From the NCBI RefSeq assembly GCF_039634365.2, contig NZ_CP155079.2, positions 4,588,001 through 4,652,000 of the forward strand: a stretch of 64,000 bases of DNA, in the 5' to 3' direction. A program made the translations under genes and the position numbers. Positions 17,676 through 26,019 of the stretch are shown here, one piece after another (position 1 is the first letter of the stretch; the number at the start of each line of letters is the position of its first letter). A model generated the notes under the pieces. That model was not told the DNA's origin. It saw only the letters and a program-made list of their open reading frames with translations, and did not search any database. Source of the stretch: Mucilaginibacter sp. PAMB04168 (GTDB lineage Bacteria > Bacteroidota > Bacteroidia > Sphingobacteriales > Sphingobacteriaceae).

Positions 17676-20600
17676 TTAAAATGAAACTTTCAATGACGCT
17701 CCGAAATATCTTAACGGAGGTGCTGTTCTAAACTCTCCAAACTCACTGGTCAAATCTATACCCTGGTTAGACACTTCCGGATCAATAGTTTGATTACGTT
17801 TTGGCAACCATGTATATAGGTTGCGGCCAAATACCGTAAACATTGCTCTTTGTGCACCTATCTTTTGAGCAATAGCTACTGGGAGAGTGTAAGACAATGT
17901 AAGTTCACGCAACTTAACGAAGGTTTTGTCCAAAATACGGTTTTGGTAAGCTATCCCCTTGTTTTGGTTAGTATAGTAGTAATCGTCGTAATTGATTTCG
18001 CTGATAGGTGTAGTGTTTTCTACATACGTTGTCGTACCATTTGGGCCTGCAACAGCTTGTACCGAATTAGGAACGATGAACGGACGACGATCATTATATA
18101 ATGTTTTTTGATCAGCACCCACAAAATTCAACAAATCTGCAGTTCCAGAATAGAAACGGCCACCCTGACGCCAGTCAAATGTAAAACTTAGTGCAAAGTT
18201 TTTTACGCGGATACTGTTGCTTAAGCCCATCTGAAAATCAGATTGTGATGTACCATAGTTACCCAACGCTGTAGAAGTAACCGGGAAGCCCTGGTTGTTA
18301 ACTACAATACGGCCTTCTGGATCATAAACTGGTACAGGTGCCAGGAAAACTCCCAATGGTTGGCCAGCTATAGCAGCAAATTGAGCATCATAGGCAGAAG
18401 TCAATACAGCTTTTTCAAGACCGTTATTTAATTCAAGTACCAAGTTGCGGTTGCGTGTAAAATTGTAGTTTACATCCCAGGTAACTGTTTTGGTCTGTAT
18501 TGGGGTGCCATGAATGGCAAGCTCAATACCACGGTTTCTTACTTTACCAAAGTTCAATATCGCAGTGGTGTATCCTGATGAAGGAGCTGTAGCAACCGGT
18601 AATATTTGATCTTTTTTAACACGGGCGTAGTAGGTAAAATCAAAACCTAAACGGTTTTTAAAGAAGTTAGCTTCGGCACCCAACTCGAGCTCGGTTTGCG
18701 TTTCAGGCTTCAGCGTGCCGTTGTTTAACTGGTTATTGATGGTATAACCTGGAACTCCATTAAAAGGTAATGTATTATTACCAAAGCCCAAAACCACGTT
18801 TGTAGCGTTAAGCGTGTTAATAATACGATATGGATCTGTATCACTACCGGTTTTACCATAGCTCGCTCTTAATTTAGCGCTCGAAACAGCAGTGTTTTGT
18901 AAACCTAACGACTCAATTATGTTATACGCTAAGCTAGCTCCTGGATAAAAATAGCTGTTACCACCTTTAGGTAGTGTTGAAGACCAGTCGTTACGGCCTG
19001 TAAGGGTTAAATAAAGGTAACGTTTGTAGCCAAATGTTGCCTGTCCGTATACACCTAATAAACGGCGATGTGTTTCTGATTCACTAGCAGTTGGCAAGTT
19101 AGAAGTATTAGATAGTTGATAGAATCCAGGAATAGTTAATCCTTGAACTTCAGTATACAGGCTACGGGTACCTCTGTCATTATAGTTCACACCTACCAAG
19201 CCATTCACGTCAAAGTCTGATGTAATTGTTGTATTGAATAAGGCGTTAAGTTTTGAATCATATTCAAATTGCTTAAACGATTCCTCAATAACGTTACCAA
19301 CATCAGCTGCGCGCTTAGCGCCTTCCGGATTGGTTGGATCTATTGTATCATCTCCACCGTTCCAGCTGCCCGGCACAGGGCTGTTTACATTATGCCAGAT
19401 TTTGTCGCCGGCATTATTAACGTCAACACCTTGCTGTATCTGGAATGACAGCCATTTGTTGGCTTTGTAATTCAGGTTAATGTTACCGTAAATCCTGTCA
19501 CTGCGATAACGGCTGCCGTTTTCGTTTAAAACGTAGTATGGGTTTTCAGCAAATGGCGTAAAGTAATTATCTACGTTGAAATACCGGTTCTTGTAATCGC
19601 GTAAGTCACGGATTGGAATGTTACCCGGAATTTGCAGTATTTCCTCATAAAAACCAGCACCAATACCAGAATCACCCTGGCCGGTAGCTACAAACCTCGA
19701 AGCTTTGCTTACGTAGTTCATTGAAGCCTCGGCAGTAAAGCCTTTGTAAGAGGTAGATCCTTTTAAGCTGAAGTTGTTTCTTTTATAGCTATCGTTGCTG
19801 GTTGGCAGAATACCATTGCTATATACATTACCGTATGACATGTAATAGGTAGACGTTTCGTTACCACCGCTTAAGGCAATCTGGTTGTTGGTTTCAAAAC
19901 CAGTATCAAAAGCATTCTTTACGTTATTATCTACATAAGAAAATGGCTTAAGCAATTGTGAGTTATTTACAATAGCACCCCAAGGCCTTACTACACCATC
20001 AAATTTGGGGCCCCAGTTACCATTTTCAGATATGTAAGATTGAGAATCCCAGCCCTGTCCAAAAACCTTTTGAGGGTTATATACTGAAGCCAAGCTTGTT
20101 AGGGTAGTACCCAGTGTAACGTCAACAACAGGCTTGCCTGCTTTACCTCTTTTAGTAGTAATTAAAATAACACCGTTTGAACCACGAGAGCCGTATAGAG
20201 CAGTTGCAGCTGAACCTTTCAGAATGCTCATGCTCTCAATAGAGTTAGGATCGATGTCGTTCGCGTTGTTACCAAAGTCGAAGTTATTATCAGAGCCGGG
20301 GCGAGAGTTGTCAATTGGCACACCATCAACGATGTATAAAGGCTGGTTACTTCCAGTGATAGAAGAGAAACTACGGATAATCACCTTAGTTGAACCACCG
20401 GGTGAACCCGAAGTGTTAGAAATGTTAACACCAGCTACTTTACCTTGTATACCACTAAACAGGTTTATTGATGATGAAGCATTAATTTGCTCAGCAGTAA
20501 CTGTTGTTTGGGCATAGCCTAATGATTTCTTTTCGCGGCGTGTACCTAAAGCTGTTACCACTACCTCACCTAGTTGCTTTACGTTAGGCTCCAAGGCAAC

Positions 20601-20873
20601 ATTCAGTACGTTGCCTTTAGCTGCAGCCTCAAGTTGAACGTAGCCGATAAATGAAAACACCAAAGCACTGTTGGCTGGCGCCTTGATAGAGTATTTACCG
20701 AACCCATCCGTACTAACCGCAGATTGGGTCCCTTTAATTTTCACAACAACGCCAGGTAGGGGTTGTCCGTCGTCTTTACCTGTAACCGTACCTGTTACTG
20801 TACGGTCTTGCGCATAACTCTGCCCAAAAAAGAGCAAAACCATGCACAAACTCAGAAGTAGAAGTTTCTTCAT
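17676..20873 (-). CDS. SusC/RagA-family TonB-dependent outer-membrane transporter
   Basis: 1065 residues. A signal peptide (1-21, ending SYA-Q) is followed by a CarboxypepD_reg-like domain (about 24-95), the conserved segment EVVVTALGTRREKKSLGY (103-120), the plug domain with LYIVDGVPID, the SusC signature LKGSAATALYGSRGSNGVI, and a large beta-barrel that ends in the aromatic-terminated FGASLKVSF. It imports a ligand delivered by the SusD partner, using proton motive force through TonB-ExbBD. It is the first gene of the cassette. No ECF sigma/anti-sigma pair or hybrid two-component regulator lies upstream, so control is probably by a distant regulator. Confidence 0.96.
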   Translation of the reverse strand: MKKLLLLSLCMVLLFFGQSYAQDRTVTGTVTGKDDGQPLPGVVVKIKGTQSAVSTDGFGKYSIKAPANSALVFSFIGYVQLEAAAKGNVLNVALEPNVKQLGEVVVTALGTRREKKSLGYAQTTVTAEQINASSSINLFSGIQGKVAGVNISNTSGSPGGSTKVIIRSFSSITGSNQPLYIVDGVPIDNSRPGSDNNFDFGNNANDIDPNSIESMSILKGSAATALYGSRGSNGVILITTKRGKAGKPVVDVTLGTTLTSLASVYNPQKVFGQGWDSQSYISENGNWGPKFDGVVRPWGAIVNNSQLLKPFSYVDNNVKNAFDTGFETNNQIALSGGNETSTYYMSYGNVYSNGILPTSNDSYKRNNFSLKGSTSYKGFTAEASMNYVSKASRFVATGQGDSGIGAGFYEEILQIPGNIPIRDLRDYKNRYFNVDNYFTPFAENPYYVLNENGSRYRSDRIYGNINLNYKANKWLSFQIQQGVDVNNAGDKIWHNVNSPVPGSWNGGDDTIDPTNPEGAKRAADVGNVIEESFKQFEYDSKLNALFNTTITSDFDVNGLVGVNYNDRGTRSLYTEVQGLTIPGFYQLSNTSNLPTASESETHRRLLGVYGQATFGYKRYLYLTLTGRNDWSSTLPKGGNSYFYPGASLAYNIIESLGLQNTAVSSAKLRASYGKTGSDTDPYRIINTLNATNVVLGFGNNTLPFNGVPGYTINNQLNNGTLKPETQTELELGAEANFFKNRLGFDFTYYARVKKDQILPVATAPSSGYTTAILNFGKVRNRGIELAIHGTPIQTKTVTWDVNYNFTRNRNLVLELNNGLEKAVLTSAYDAQFAAIAGQPLGVFLAPVPVYDPEGRIVVNNQGFPVTSTALGNYGTSQSDFQMGLSNSIRVKNFALSFTFDWRQGGRFYSGTADLLNFVGADQKTLYNDRRPFIVPNSVQAVAGPNGTTTYVENTTPISEINYDDYYYTNQNKGIAYQNRILDKTFVKLRELTLSYTLPVAIAQKIGAQRAMFTVFGRNLYTWLPKRNQTIDPEVSNQGIDLTSEFGEFRTAPPLRYFGASLKVSF

Positions 20874-21003
20874 TTGTTTGTTAATATAAGATCAGTTAAT
20901 AGTTAATTAATAAAAGTAGGCTGAAGTTCCCAAATACACAAGTATTAGTTAAAAATTATTAAAAATTTATAAACATTCCATTTAAGAAAAATAATTTAGT
21001 ACT

Positions 21004-21021
21004 ATGTATTGCATAATACAT
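21004..21021. promoter_or_regulatory. Probable PadR operator
   Basis: ATGTATT and AATACAT form a 7-base inverted repeat around GCAT. The ATGT...ACAT dyad is the type bound by PadR-family repressors. It lies 12 bases upstream of the -7 box of the padR gene, overlapping the region of the -33 element, which suggests autorepression of padR-pspC. Confidence 0.6.
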
Positions 21022-21032
21022 TACAAAACATA

Positions 21033-21040
21033 TATCTTTG
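21033..21040 (+). promoter_or_regulatory. Bacteroidota -7 promoter box of padR
   Basis: TATCTTTG is an exact TAnnTTTG match. A TTG at 21009-21011, 21 bases upstream, can act as the -33 element. The box ends four bases before the ATG at 21045, implying a leaderless or nearly leaderless mRNA. Confidence 0.6.
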
Positions 21041-21044
21041 TATT

Positions 21045-21377
21045 ATGCTTGTAGAAAACACCCAAACCCAAATGCGAAAAGGCATACTCGAGTACTGCAT
21101 ACTGAGTATAATTGCCAGAGGCGAAATATACGCGTCGGATATAATTGCCGAATTGAAAAAAGCGCAACTTCTTGTAGTTGAGGGAACTCTATACCCTTTG
21201 CTTACCCGATTAAAAAACAACGGCCTGCTCAGTTACAACTGGGTCGAATCTACTTCGGGGCCTCCACGAAAATATTATGTACTGTCTGACGAGGGCCGCC
21301 ACGTGCTCCAACAGCTAGACAAAACCTGGCAGGAACTGGCATTTGCCGTGCAATCCTCTATCGAAGGAAGAAAATAA
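21045..21377 (+). CDS. PadR family transcriptional repressor
   Basis: 110 residues from the ATG at 21045 (MLVENTQTQMRKGILEYCIL); the longer TTG-initiated frame from 21009 would run through the promoter and operator and is rejected. It has the PadR winged helix: MRKGILEYCILSIIARGEIY, the recognition region VVEGTLYPLLTRLKNNGLLSY, the wing STSGPPRKYYVLSDEG, and a short C-terminal helix as in the two-domain-lacking PadR-s1 class. The pspC-type gene follows after 25 bases. A PadR regulator next to a PspC protein is a common pairing in Bacteroidota and suggests response to envelope stress or a hydrophobic compound. Confidence 0.92.
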   Translation: MLVENTQTQMRKGILEYCILSIIARGEIYASDIIAELKKAQLLVVEGTLYPLLTRLKNNGLLSYNWVESTSGPPRKYYVLSDEGRHVLQQLDKTWQELAFAVQSSIEGRK

Positions 21378-21402
21378 AAACCTTAGTAAACTATAAATCA
21401 TC

Positions 21403-23160
21403 ATGAACAAAACAATCATTATCAATATAAACGGCACTGTATTTCACATAGAGGAGCAGGCTTACGAGCTACTTAAGGAGTACATGACCGACGTAAAACG
21501 TCATTTTTTCAACTCGGCCGACAGTTTGGAGATTACAACCGACATCGAAAACCGCATTGCCGAAATGTTTACTGAAATCCTTGCTCGGGAAAATCGCCAG
21601 GCACTGGTTGATCAGGATGTACAAGCAGTTATAGAGCAGATGGGGTCGGTAAAGGATTTTGAAACCCTTGATGAAACAGGTACTGCAGGCTTTAGTGAGC
21701 CCGTTTTCGAAACGCCTGTTGGTACCCGCCGTTTGTTTCGCGATCAGGATGACCATTTAATAGGCGGCGTTTGCGCTGGTATTGCTAACTACTTTGATAT
21801 ACAGCCAGTTTGGGTAAGGTTATTCTTTGCCGTAGCTTTCGTATTTGCCGGCACCGGTTTCCTTGTGTATGTTATATTATGGCTAATCGTTCCGAAGGCA
21901 GTTACCCGTGCCGACAGGATGGCCATGAAAGGTGAACCTTTAGATTTACAAGGCTTTAAACGAAACTTTGAAGCTGAATTGAGTGCAGTTGGGGGCCGTT
22001 TACATGATGTAAAGCAGGAAGCCCGCCCCTTAGCTTATAAAACCCGCGATTTTGTGAGCGATTTTTTCCATCACCTTGGCAAGTTTTTAGGAGGTGCTGG
22101 CAGTGTGCTGGTAAAGGTGCTGGGTATCGGCATCATCTTGTCATGTATTGCCGGTATTATAGCCATTATAGTATTATTAATAGGCACCATGTTTTTTGGG
22201 AACACCAATTTCTCCGTACCCGACATGTTTTTTAGCTACGAGTACATCAACCAGGTGAGAGTTGCCTTTGCCTTGTTAACTATTATACCGCTTACAGCGC
22301 TTATTGTAGTTATTTCAACTGCTGTGTTTAATACCGTATCGTTAAACAGGTCTGCTGGTTATACCTTGCTTATTATATGGGTAAGCTCCTTGTTTGTGTT
22401 GCTTTACCATGGTGCACGTGCGGCCGCAGAGTTCAAAGAATCAGCCGGGTTTACGCAAACTATAAATATAAAGCCTAATGCTAAACAGATATACTACCTG
22501 GAACTGAACGATGCCATGTTTTTAACCGCAGAAGACAGCGCCCGTTTAGACATCAAAAACAAGTTTAAAAACCTAACGCTGACCGATGAGGGCGATGATG
22601 ACTTTGAGCCGCGTAACGTTAGGATTGACATCGAAAAAGGTGATGTACCTTACCCTGTATTAATTGAAGAATTTACCGCCCGGGGCAAAAATTTTGAGGA
22701 TGCACTGGATCATGCCCGCAACACCCGCTATGTTTTTGTTCAGCAGGATTCTATCTTAAAATTTGATTCAAAACTTCGCAGATTGAAGAACAATCAGTGG
22801 TACAATGAAGAAGTAAAACTTACTTTACGCATTCCGCTTAACGCAACCATAATGGTAAGCAATAAGATGAATGAATTTATCTCCAACTATATGGATGTTG
22901 ATGCTTGCTTTCCGGGTCAACGAAACCATTCCCGCACTGAACCCGCACCATTCATCATGACCGAGGAAGGTTTAAAGTGTAAGTTAGACAGCGCAATAAC
23001 AGCTGTAAAACAAGACGCTCCTGTTAAAGATACAACCATAGCTCAAATGGATACCACAGTTAAGGTATCAACAGATACGGTTTATATAGATAGCACTGTG
23101 GCTCCGGCACCAGTGCGCAAAAAAACGGTGGTAATACGCCGCTTACACAAAAAGCAATAA
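21403..23160 (+). CDS. PspC-domain membrane protein
   Basis: 585 residues. The N-terminal cytosolic part (1-100) begins MNKTIIININGTVFHIEEQA and carries the conserved DIENRIAEMFTE helix found with PspC in Bacteroidota. The PspC domain is at about 107-168, with LIGGVCAGIANYFDIQPVWV and the membrane segment ending VILWLIVPKA. Further hydrophobic segments lie near 232-265, 290-315 and 322-345, followed by a C-terminal periplasmic or cytosolic domain with beta-rich character up to a Val/Lys-rich tail. PspC proteins take part in the phage-shock type membrane stress response. It is co-transcribed with padR and followed by a hairpin. Confidence 0.9.
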   Translation: MNKTIIININGTVFHIEEQAYELLKEYMTDVKRHFFNSADSLEITTDIENRIAEMFTEILARENRQALVDQDVQAVIEQMGSVKDFETLDETGTAGFSEPVFETPVGTRRLFRDQDDHLIGGVCAGIANYFDIQPVWVRLFFAVAFVFAGTGFLVYVILWLIVPKAVTRADRMAMKGEPLDLQGFKRNFEAELSAVGGRLHDVKQEARPLAYKTRDFVSDFFHHLGKFLGGAGSVLVKVLGIGIILSCIAGIIAIIVLLIGTMFFGNTNFSVPDMFFSYEYINQVRVAFALLTIIPLTALIVVISTAVFNTVSLNRSAGYTLLIIWVSSLFVLLYHGARAAAEFKESAGFTQTINIKPNAKQIYYLELNDAMFLTAEDSARLDIKNKFKNLTLTDEGDDDFEPRNVRIDIEKGDVPYPVLIEEFTARGKNFEDALDHARNTRYVFVQQDSILKFDSKLRRLKNNQWYNEEVKLTLRIPLNATIMVSNKMNEFISNYMDVDACFPGQRNHSRTEPAPFIMTEEGLKCKLDSAITAVKQDAPVKDTTIAQMDTTVKVSTDTVYIDSTVAPAPVRKKTVVIRRLHKKQ

Positions 23161-23165
23161 AACCG

Positions 23166-23218
23166 GCGCCCTGCCTGTGTACTAAGGTTCATGATGACAT
23201 GGGCAGGGCGCTAATTTT
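23166..23218 (+). terminator. Possible terminator after the PspC gene
   Basis: GCGCCCTGCC (23166-23175) pairs perfectly with GGCAGGGCGC (23202-23211), followed by TAATTTTG. The loop is long (26 bases) with some internal pairing, so it is a weaker candidate. Confidence 0.6.
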
Positions 23219-23490
23219 GCTAACACCGATTATTTACCATAACGTAGAGGAAGTGTGTTGTTAAAAAATTATGGTTGAAAGCTGGTGACGATAGTATTTT
23301 AAAAAATTTCATTTTTTGTGTAACCAGAAGCCCCCTTTCTGCATCTTACTATCAAATAACAGAACACAAGCTGCCCGCACTGGCAGATAAATCAAAAACA
23401 ATCAGGTTTAATAAATTAAAAAAAGACTATAAATCTTTAGCTGGATATCTATTGCCCAAACTTTACAAATCACATAAACCCTAACCCCAC
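23219..23490. other. Intergenic region upstream of the outer-membrane barrel gene
   Basis: AT-rich spacer that, with the terminator before it, makes about 330 bases without a convincing gene. An open frame of 69 codons at 23275-23484 has no recognisable motif and an unremarkable composition, so I do not call it. No exact TAnnTTTG box was found; promoter elements for the next gene should lie here. Confidence 0.4.
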
Positions 23491-25941
23491 ATGAAATCAA
23501 TATTATATAACACACTTTTACTTTTAGGGCTTACAACCTGCCTAGGTACAGTAAAAGCACAAAATACAGCCCCTACCGGCAAAATCACCGGTTCGGTAAT
23601 TACAGAACAAGGAAAACCTGCCGATTTTGCTACCGTTAGCCTGTTACGCGTTAAAGACTCTTCTATAGTAAAAAGCAGCCTAACCAACGAAAGCGGCCAA
23701 TACGCTATTGAGCGTGTTGTAGCCGGTACTTATTTAATTAAAGCCACCATTATAGGGTATGATAAATCAGTTAGCGGACCAGTAACCGTTGCTGCAAACG
23801 CTGTAGTAAGCGTGCCCGTGCTGAAACTTGTACCAGGCAGCAACAGCTTAAAAGCTGTAAGTGTTGTAGCCACCAAGCCCTTAATTGAACGCAAGATAGA
23901 CCGCACCGTAATGAATGTGGAGAACAGTGTGTTGGCCGCCGGCAATTCTGCCATGGAGATTTTGGAGCGCGCCCCTGGTGTTACGGTTGATAAGGATGAC
24001 AACATAAGCTTAAAAGGCAAACAAGGTGTTACTGTGATGATTGATGGTAAGCTTACCTACCTTTCGGCACAACAGCTATCAAGCCTGCTGCGTTCTACTG
24101 ATGGCAACTCTATTCAATCCATAGAAATTATCACCAACCCATCGGCTAAATATGATGCTGCCGGTAATTCAGGCATCATTAACATTAAGATGAAAAAGAA
24201 CCGCAACGCCGGTACTAACGGCAGTATTGCAGCTACAGGCGGTTATGGCAACAATCACAAAGCCAGTTCATCATTAAACTTAAACCATAAAGATGGTAAG
24301 CTAAATGTTTTTGGTAACTACAGCTACTTTAACAACAAACGTCCGCAGGATATAAACCTGAACCGGACTATAAACAATGCCGGTGTTAATACATTTTTTA
24401 ACGAGTCGACCGATATGTTAGGCAGTCGTAGCGCTCACAATTATAAATTAGGTGCAGACTATGATTTGAGCAAAACCAACACGCTTGGCATTCAACTAAC
24501 CGGATACAACTCATCGTTTGATGCCAATACTTTCAATAACACACTAATTAGTCTGGATCGGATCAATAACAGTGCGGTGACCACAACCCGCAACACATCT
24601 GCCGAGAGATATAACAACATTACCGCTAATATTAACAACCGGATTGTTTTAGACACTTTAGGCAAAGAGTTAAGTATGGATGCCGATTATTCACACTTCG
24701 CTAACAGGCAGAGTAATAATTACACCAACAACTTTTTCCAGGCTGATGGCAGCACTTTGAAATATGGCTCGTTGCTTAGAAACAACCTGCCTACCAAAAT
24801 AAACATTGCCACCTACAAAGCCGATTATACCAACCCAATTGGCAAAACCATGAAGTTGGAAGCAGGTATAAAATTTAGCTATGTGGGTACTGATAATGAT
24901 TTACGTACCGACTCGATATTGAACGGTAATTGGGTAACAGATGCCGGACGCACTAACCTGTACAAGTACACTGAAAACATTAATGCCGGTTATTTTAACT
25001 TTAGTAAGAGCTGGAAAAAAACCTCAGTTCAGGCTGGTTTGCGTGCGGAGCAAACGAACTCTAAAGGCGATTCACGCGACATTTACAATGTAGCCACCGT
25101 GAACGACAGACATTACCTGAGCTTATTTCCAAGCGTGTTTGTAAACCATGAATTTTCGGACAATCACAGCCTCGGGTTAAATTACAGCCGCCGTATAGAT
25201 CGCCCAAGTTATGATGACCTGAACAGCTTTACCCAGATACTGAACGCTTACACTTATGTGCAAGGTAATCCTAATTTAAAGCCACAGTACACCAACTCTT
25301 ATGAATTGTCATACACTTTTAAAAAGAGGTTTAATGCTACTTTAGGCTACAGCCTAACAACCGATGTAATGGCTGAGGTACCTAGACAAATTGACGATAA
25401 AAAGATAACTTTTATTACCCGCGAAAACCTGGCCGAGCAAAATTCATTTAACCTGAACCTAAGCCTACCGTTCGGTATCACCAAATGGTGGAACATGAAT
25501 AACAACGTTACCGGTTTTTACCTGGGCTTTAAATCTGCTGCACTTGAATTAGATAACGGGCAGTATGCCCTTCAAGGCAATTCAATCAACACCTTTACCT
25601 TAAGTAAAACCGTAAAATTTGAAGGAACCTTTAACTATCAGTCTCCGTTAACCTACGCTTTATTCCATATTGGTCATCAATATAACTTTGATGCAGGTAT
25701 CAGTAAATCTTTTGCGCAGAAAAAAGCTAATTTGAAATTTTCGGTTAGCGATGTGTTTAACACCCGTAAGCAAAACTTAACAGTGCGCCAGGGCAACTTA
25801 AACTTCAACGTGTTCCAAAAGAATGAAACGCGTGTGGCCCGCTTAACTTTCACTTATAATTTTGGTAACAGCAAAATACAAGCTCGCAAACGCACTACGG
25901 GTTCTGATGCGGAGAAAAGCCGTGTAAAATCGGGTAACTAA
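23491..25941 (+). CDS. TonB-dependent receptor-like outer-membrane beta-barrel protein
   Basis: 816 residues. A signal peptide (1-23, ending TVKA-Q) precedes a carboxypeptidase-regulatory beta-sandwich (about 30-115, GKITGSVITEQGKPADFATV) and a plug region (about 125-230) with MEILERAPGVTVDKDDNISLKG-like sequence, including the short MIDGKLTYLS motif. The remainder is the OMP_b-brl_3 barrel. It is related to TonB receptors but not SusC: the C-terminus is a basic tail after TFTYNFGNSKIQ, not a terminal phenylalanine. Such genes often stand alone and the ligand is not known. It is convergent with the M14 peptidase gene. Confidence 0.9.
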   Translation: MKSILYNTLLLLGLTTCLGTVKAQNTAPTGKITGSVITEQGKPADFATVSLLRVKDSSIVKSSLTNESGQYAIERVVAGTYLIKATIIGYDKSVSGPVTVAANAVVSVPVLKLVPGSNSLKAVSVVATKPLIERKIDRTVMNVENSVLAAGNSAMEILERAPGVTVDKDDNISLKGKQGVTVMIDGKLTYLSAQQLSSLLRSTDGNSIQSIEIITNPSAKYDAAGNSGIINIKMKKNRNAGTNGSIAATGGYGNNHKASSSLNLNHKDGKLNVFGNYSYFNNKRPQDINLNRTINNAGVNTFFNESTDMLGSRSAHNYKLGADYDLSKTNTLGIQLTGYNSSFDANTFNNTLISLDRINNSAVTTTRNTSAERYNNITANINNRIVLDTLGKELSMDADYSHFANRQSNNYTNNFFQADGSTLKYGSLLRNNLPTKINIATYKADYTNPIGKTMKLEAGIKFSYVGTDNDLRTDSILNGNWVTDAGRTNLYKYTENINAGYFNFSKSWKKTSVQAGLRAEQTNSKGDSRDIYNVATVNDRHYLSLFPSVFVNHEFSDNHSLGLNYSRRIDRPSYDDLNSFTQILNAYTYVQGNPNLKPQYTNSYELSYTFKKRFNATLGYSLTTDVMAEVPRQIDDKKITFITRENLAEQNSFNLNLSLPFGITKWWNMNNNVTGFYLGFKSAALELDNGQYALQGNSINTFTLSKTVKFEGTFNYQSPLTYALFHIGHQYNFDAGISKSFAQKKANLKFSVSDVFNTRKQNLTVRQGNLNFNVFQKNETRVARLTFTYNFGNSKIQARKRTTGSDAEKSRVKSGN

Positions 25942-25960
25942 ACTTAGCCGGCCAACAACA

Positions 25961-26010
25961 AGAGCCAAGAGACTTTGAAAATCAGCTCGCCTGTCTCCTG
26001 GCTCTTTTTT
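25961..26010. terminator. Terminator between the barrel gene and the M14 peptidase gene
   Basis: AGAGCCAAGAGAC (25961-25973) pairs with GTCTCCTGGCTCT (25993-26005), one mismatch, then TTTTTTG. The left arm is preceded by AACAACA; the purine-rich wording (ACAAGAGCCAAGA) recurs at 39360-39375. Confidence 0.85.
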
Positions 26011-26019
26011 GTATCTATC

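Noticed and set aside
23275-23484. 69-codon open frame before the outer-membrane barrel gene
   Set aside because: No motif, no family and AT-rich composition; more likely promoter-bearing spacer.
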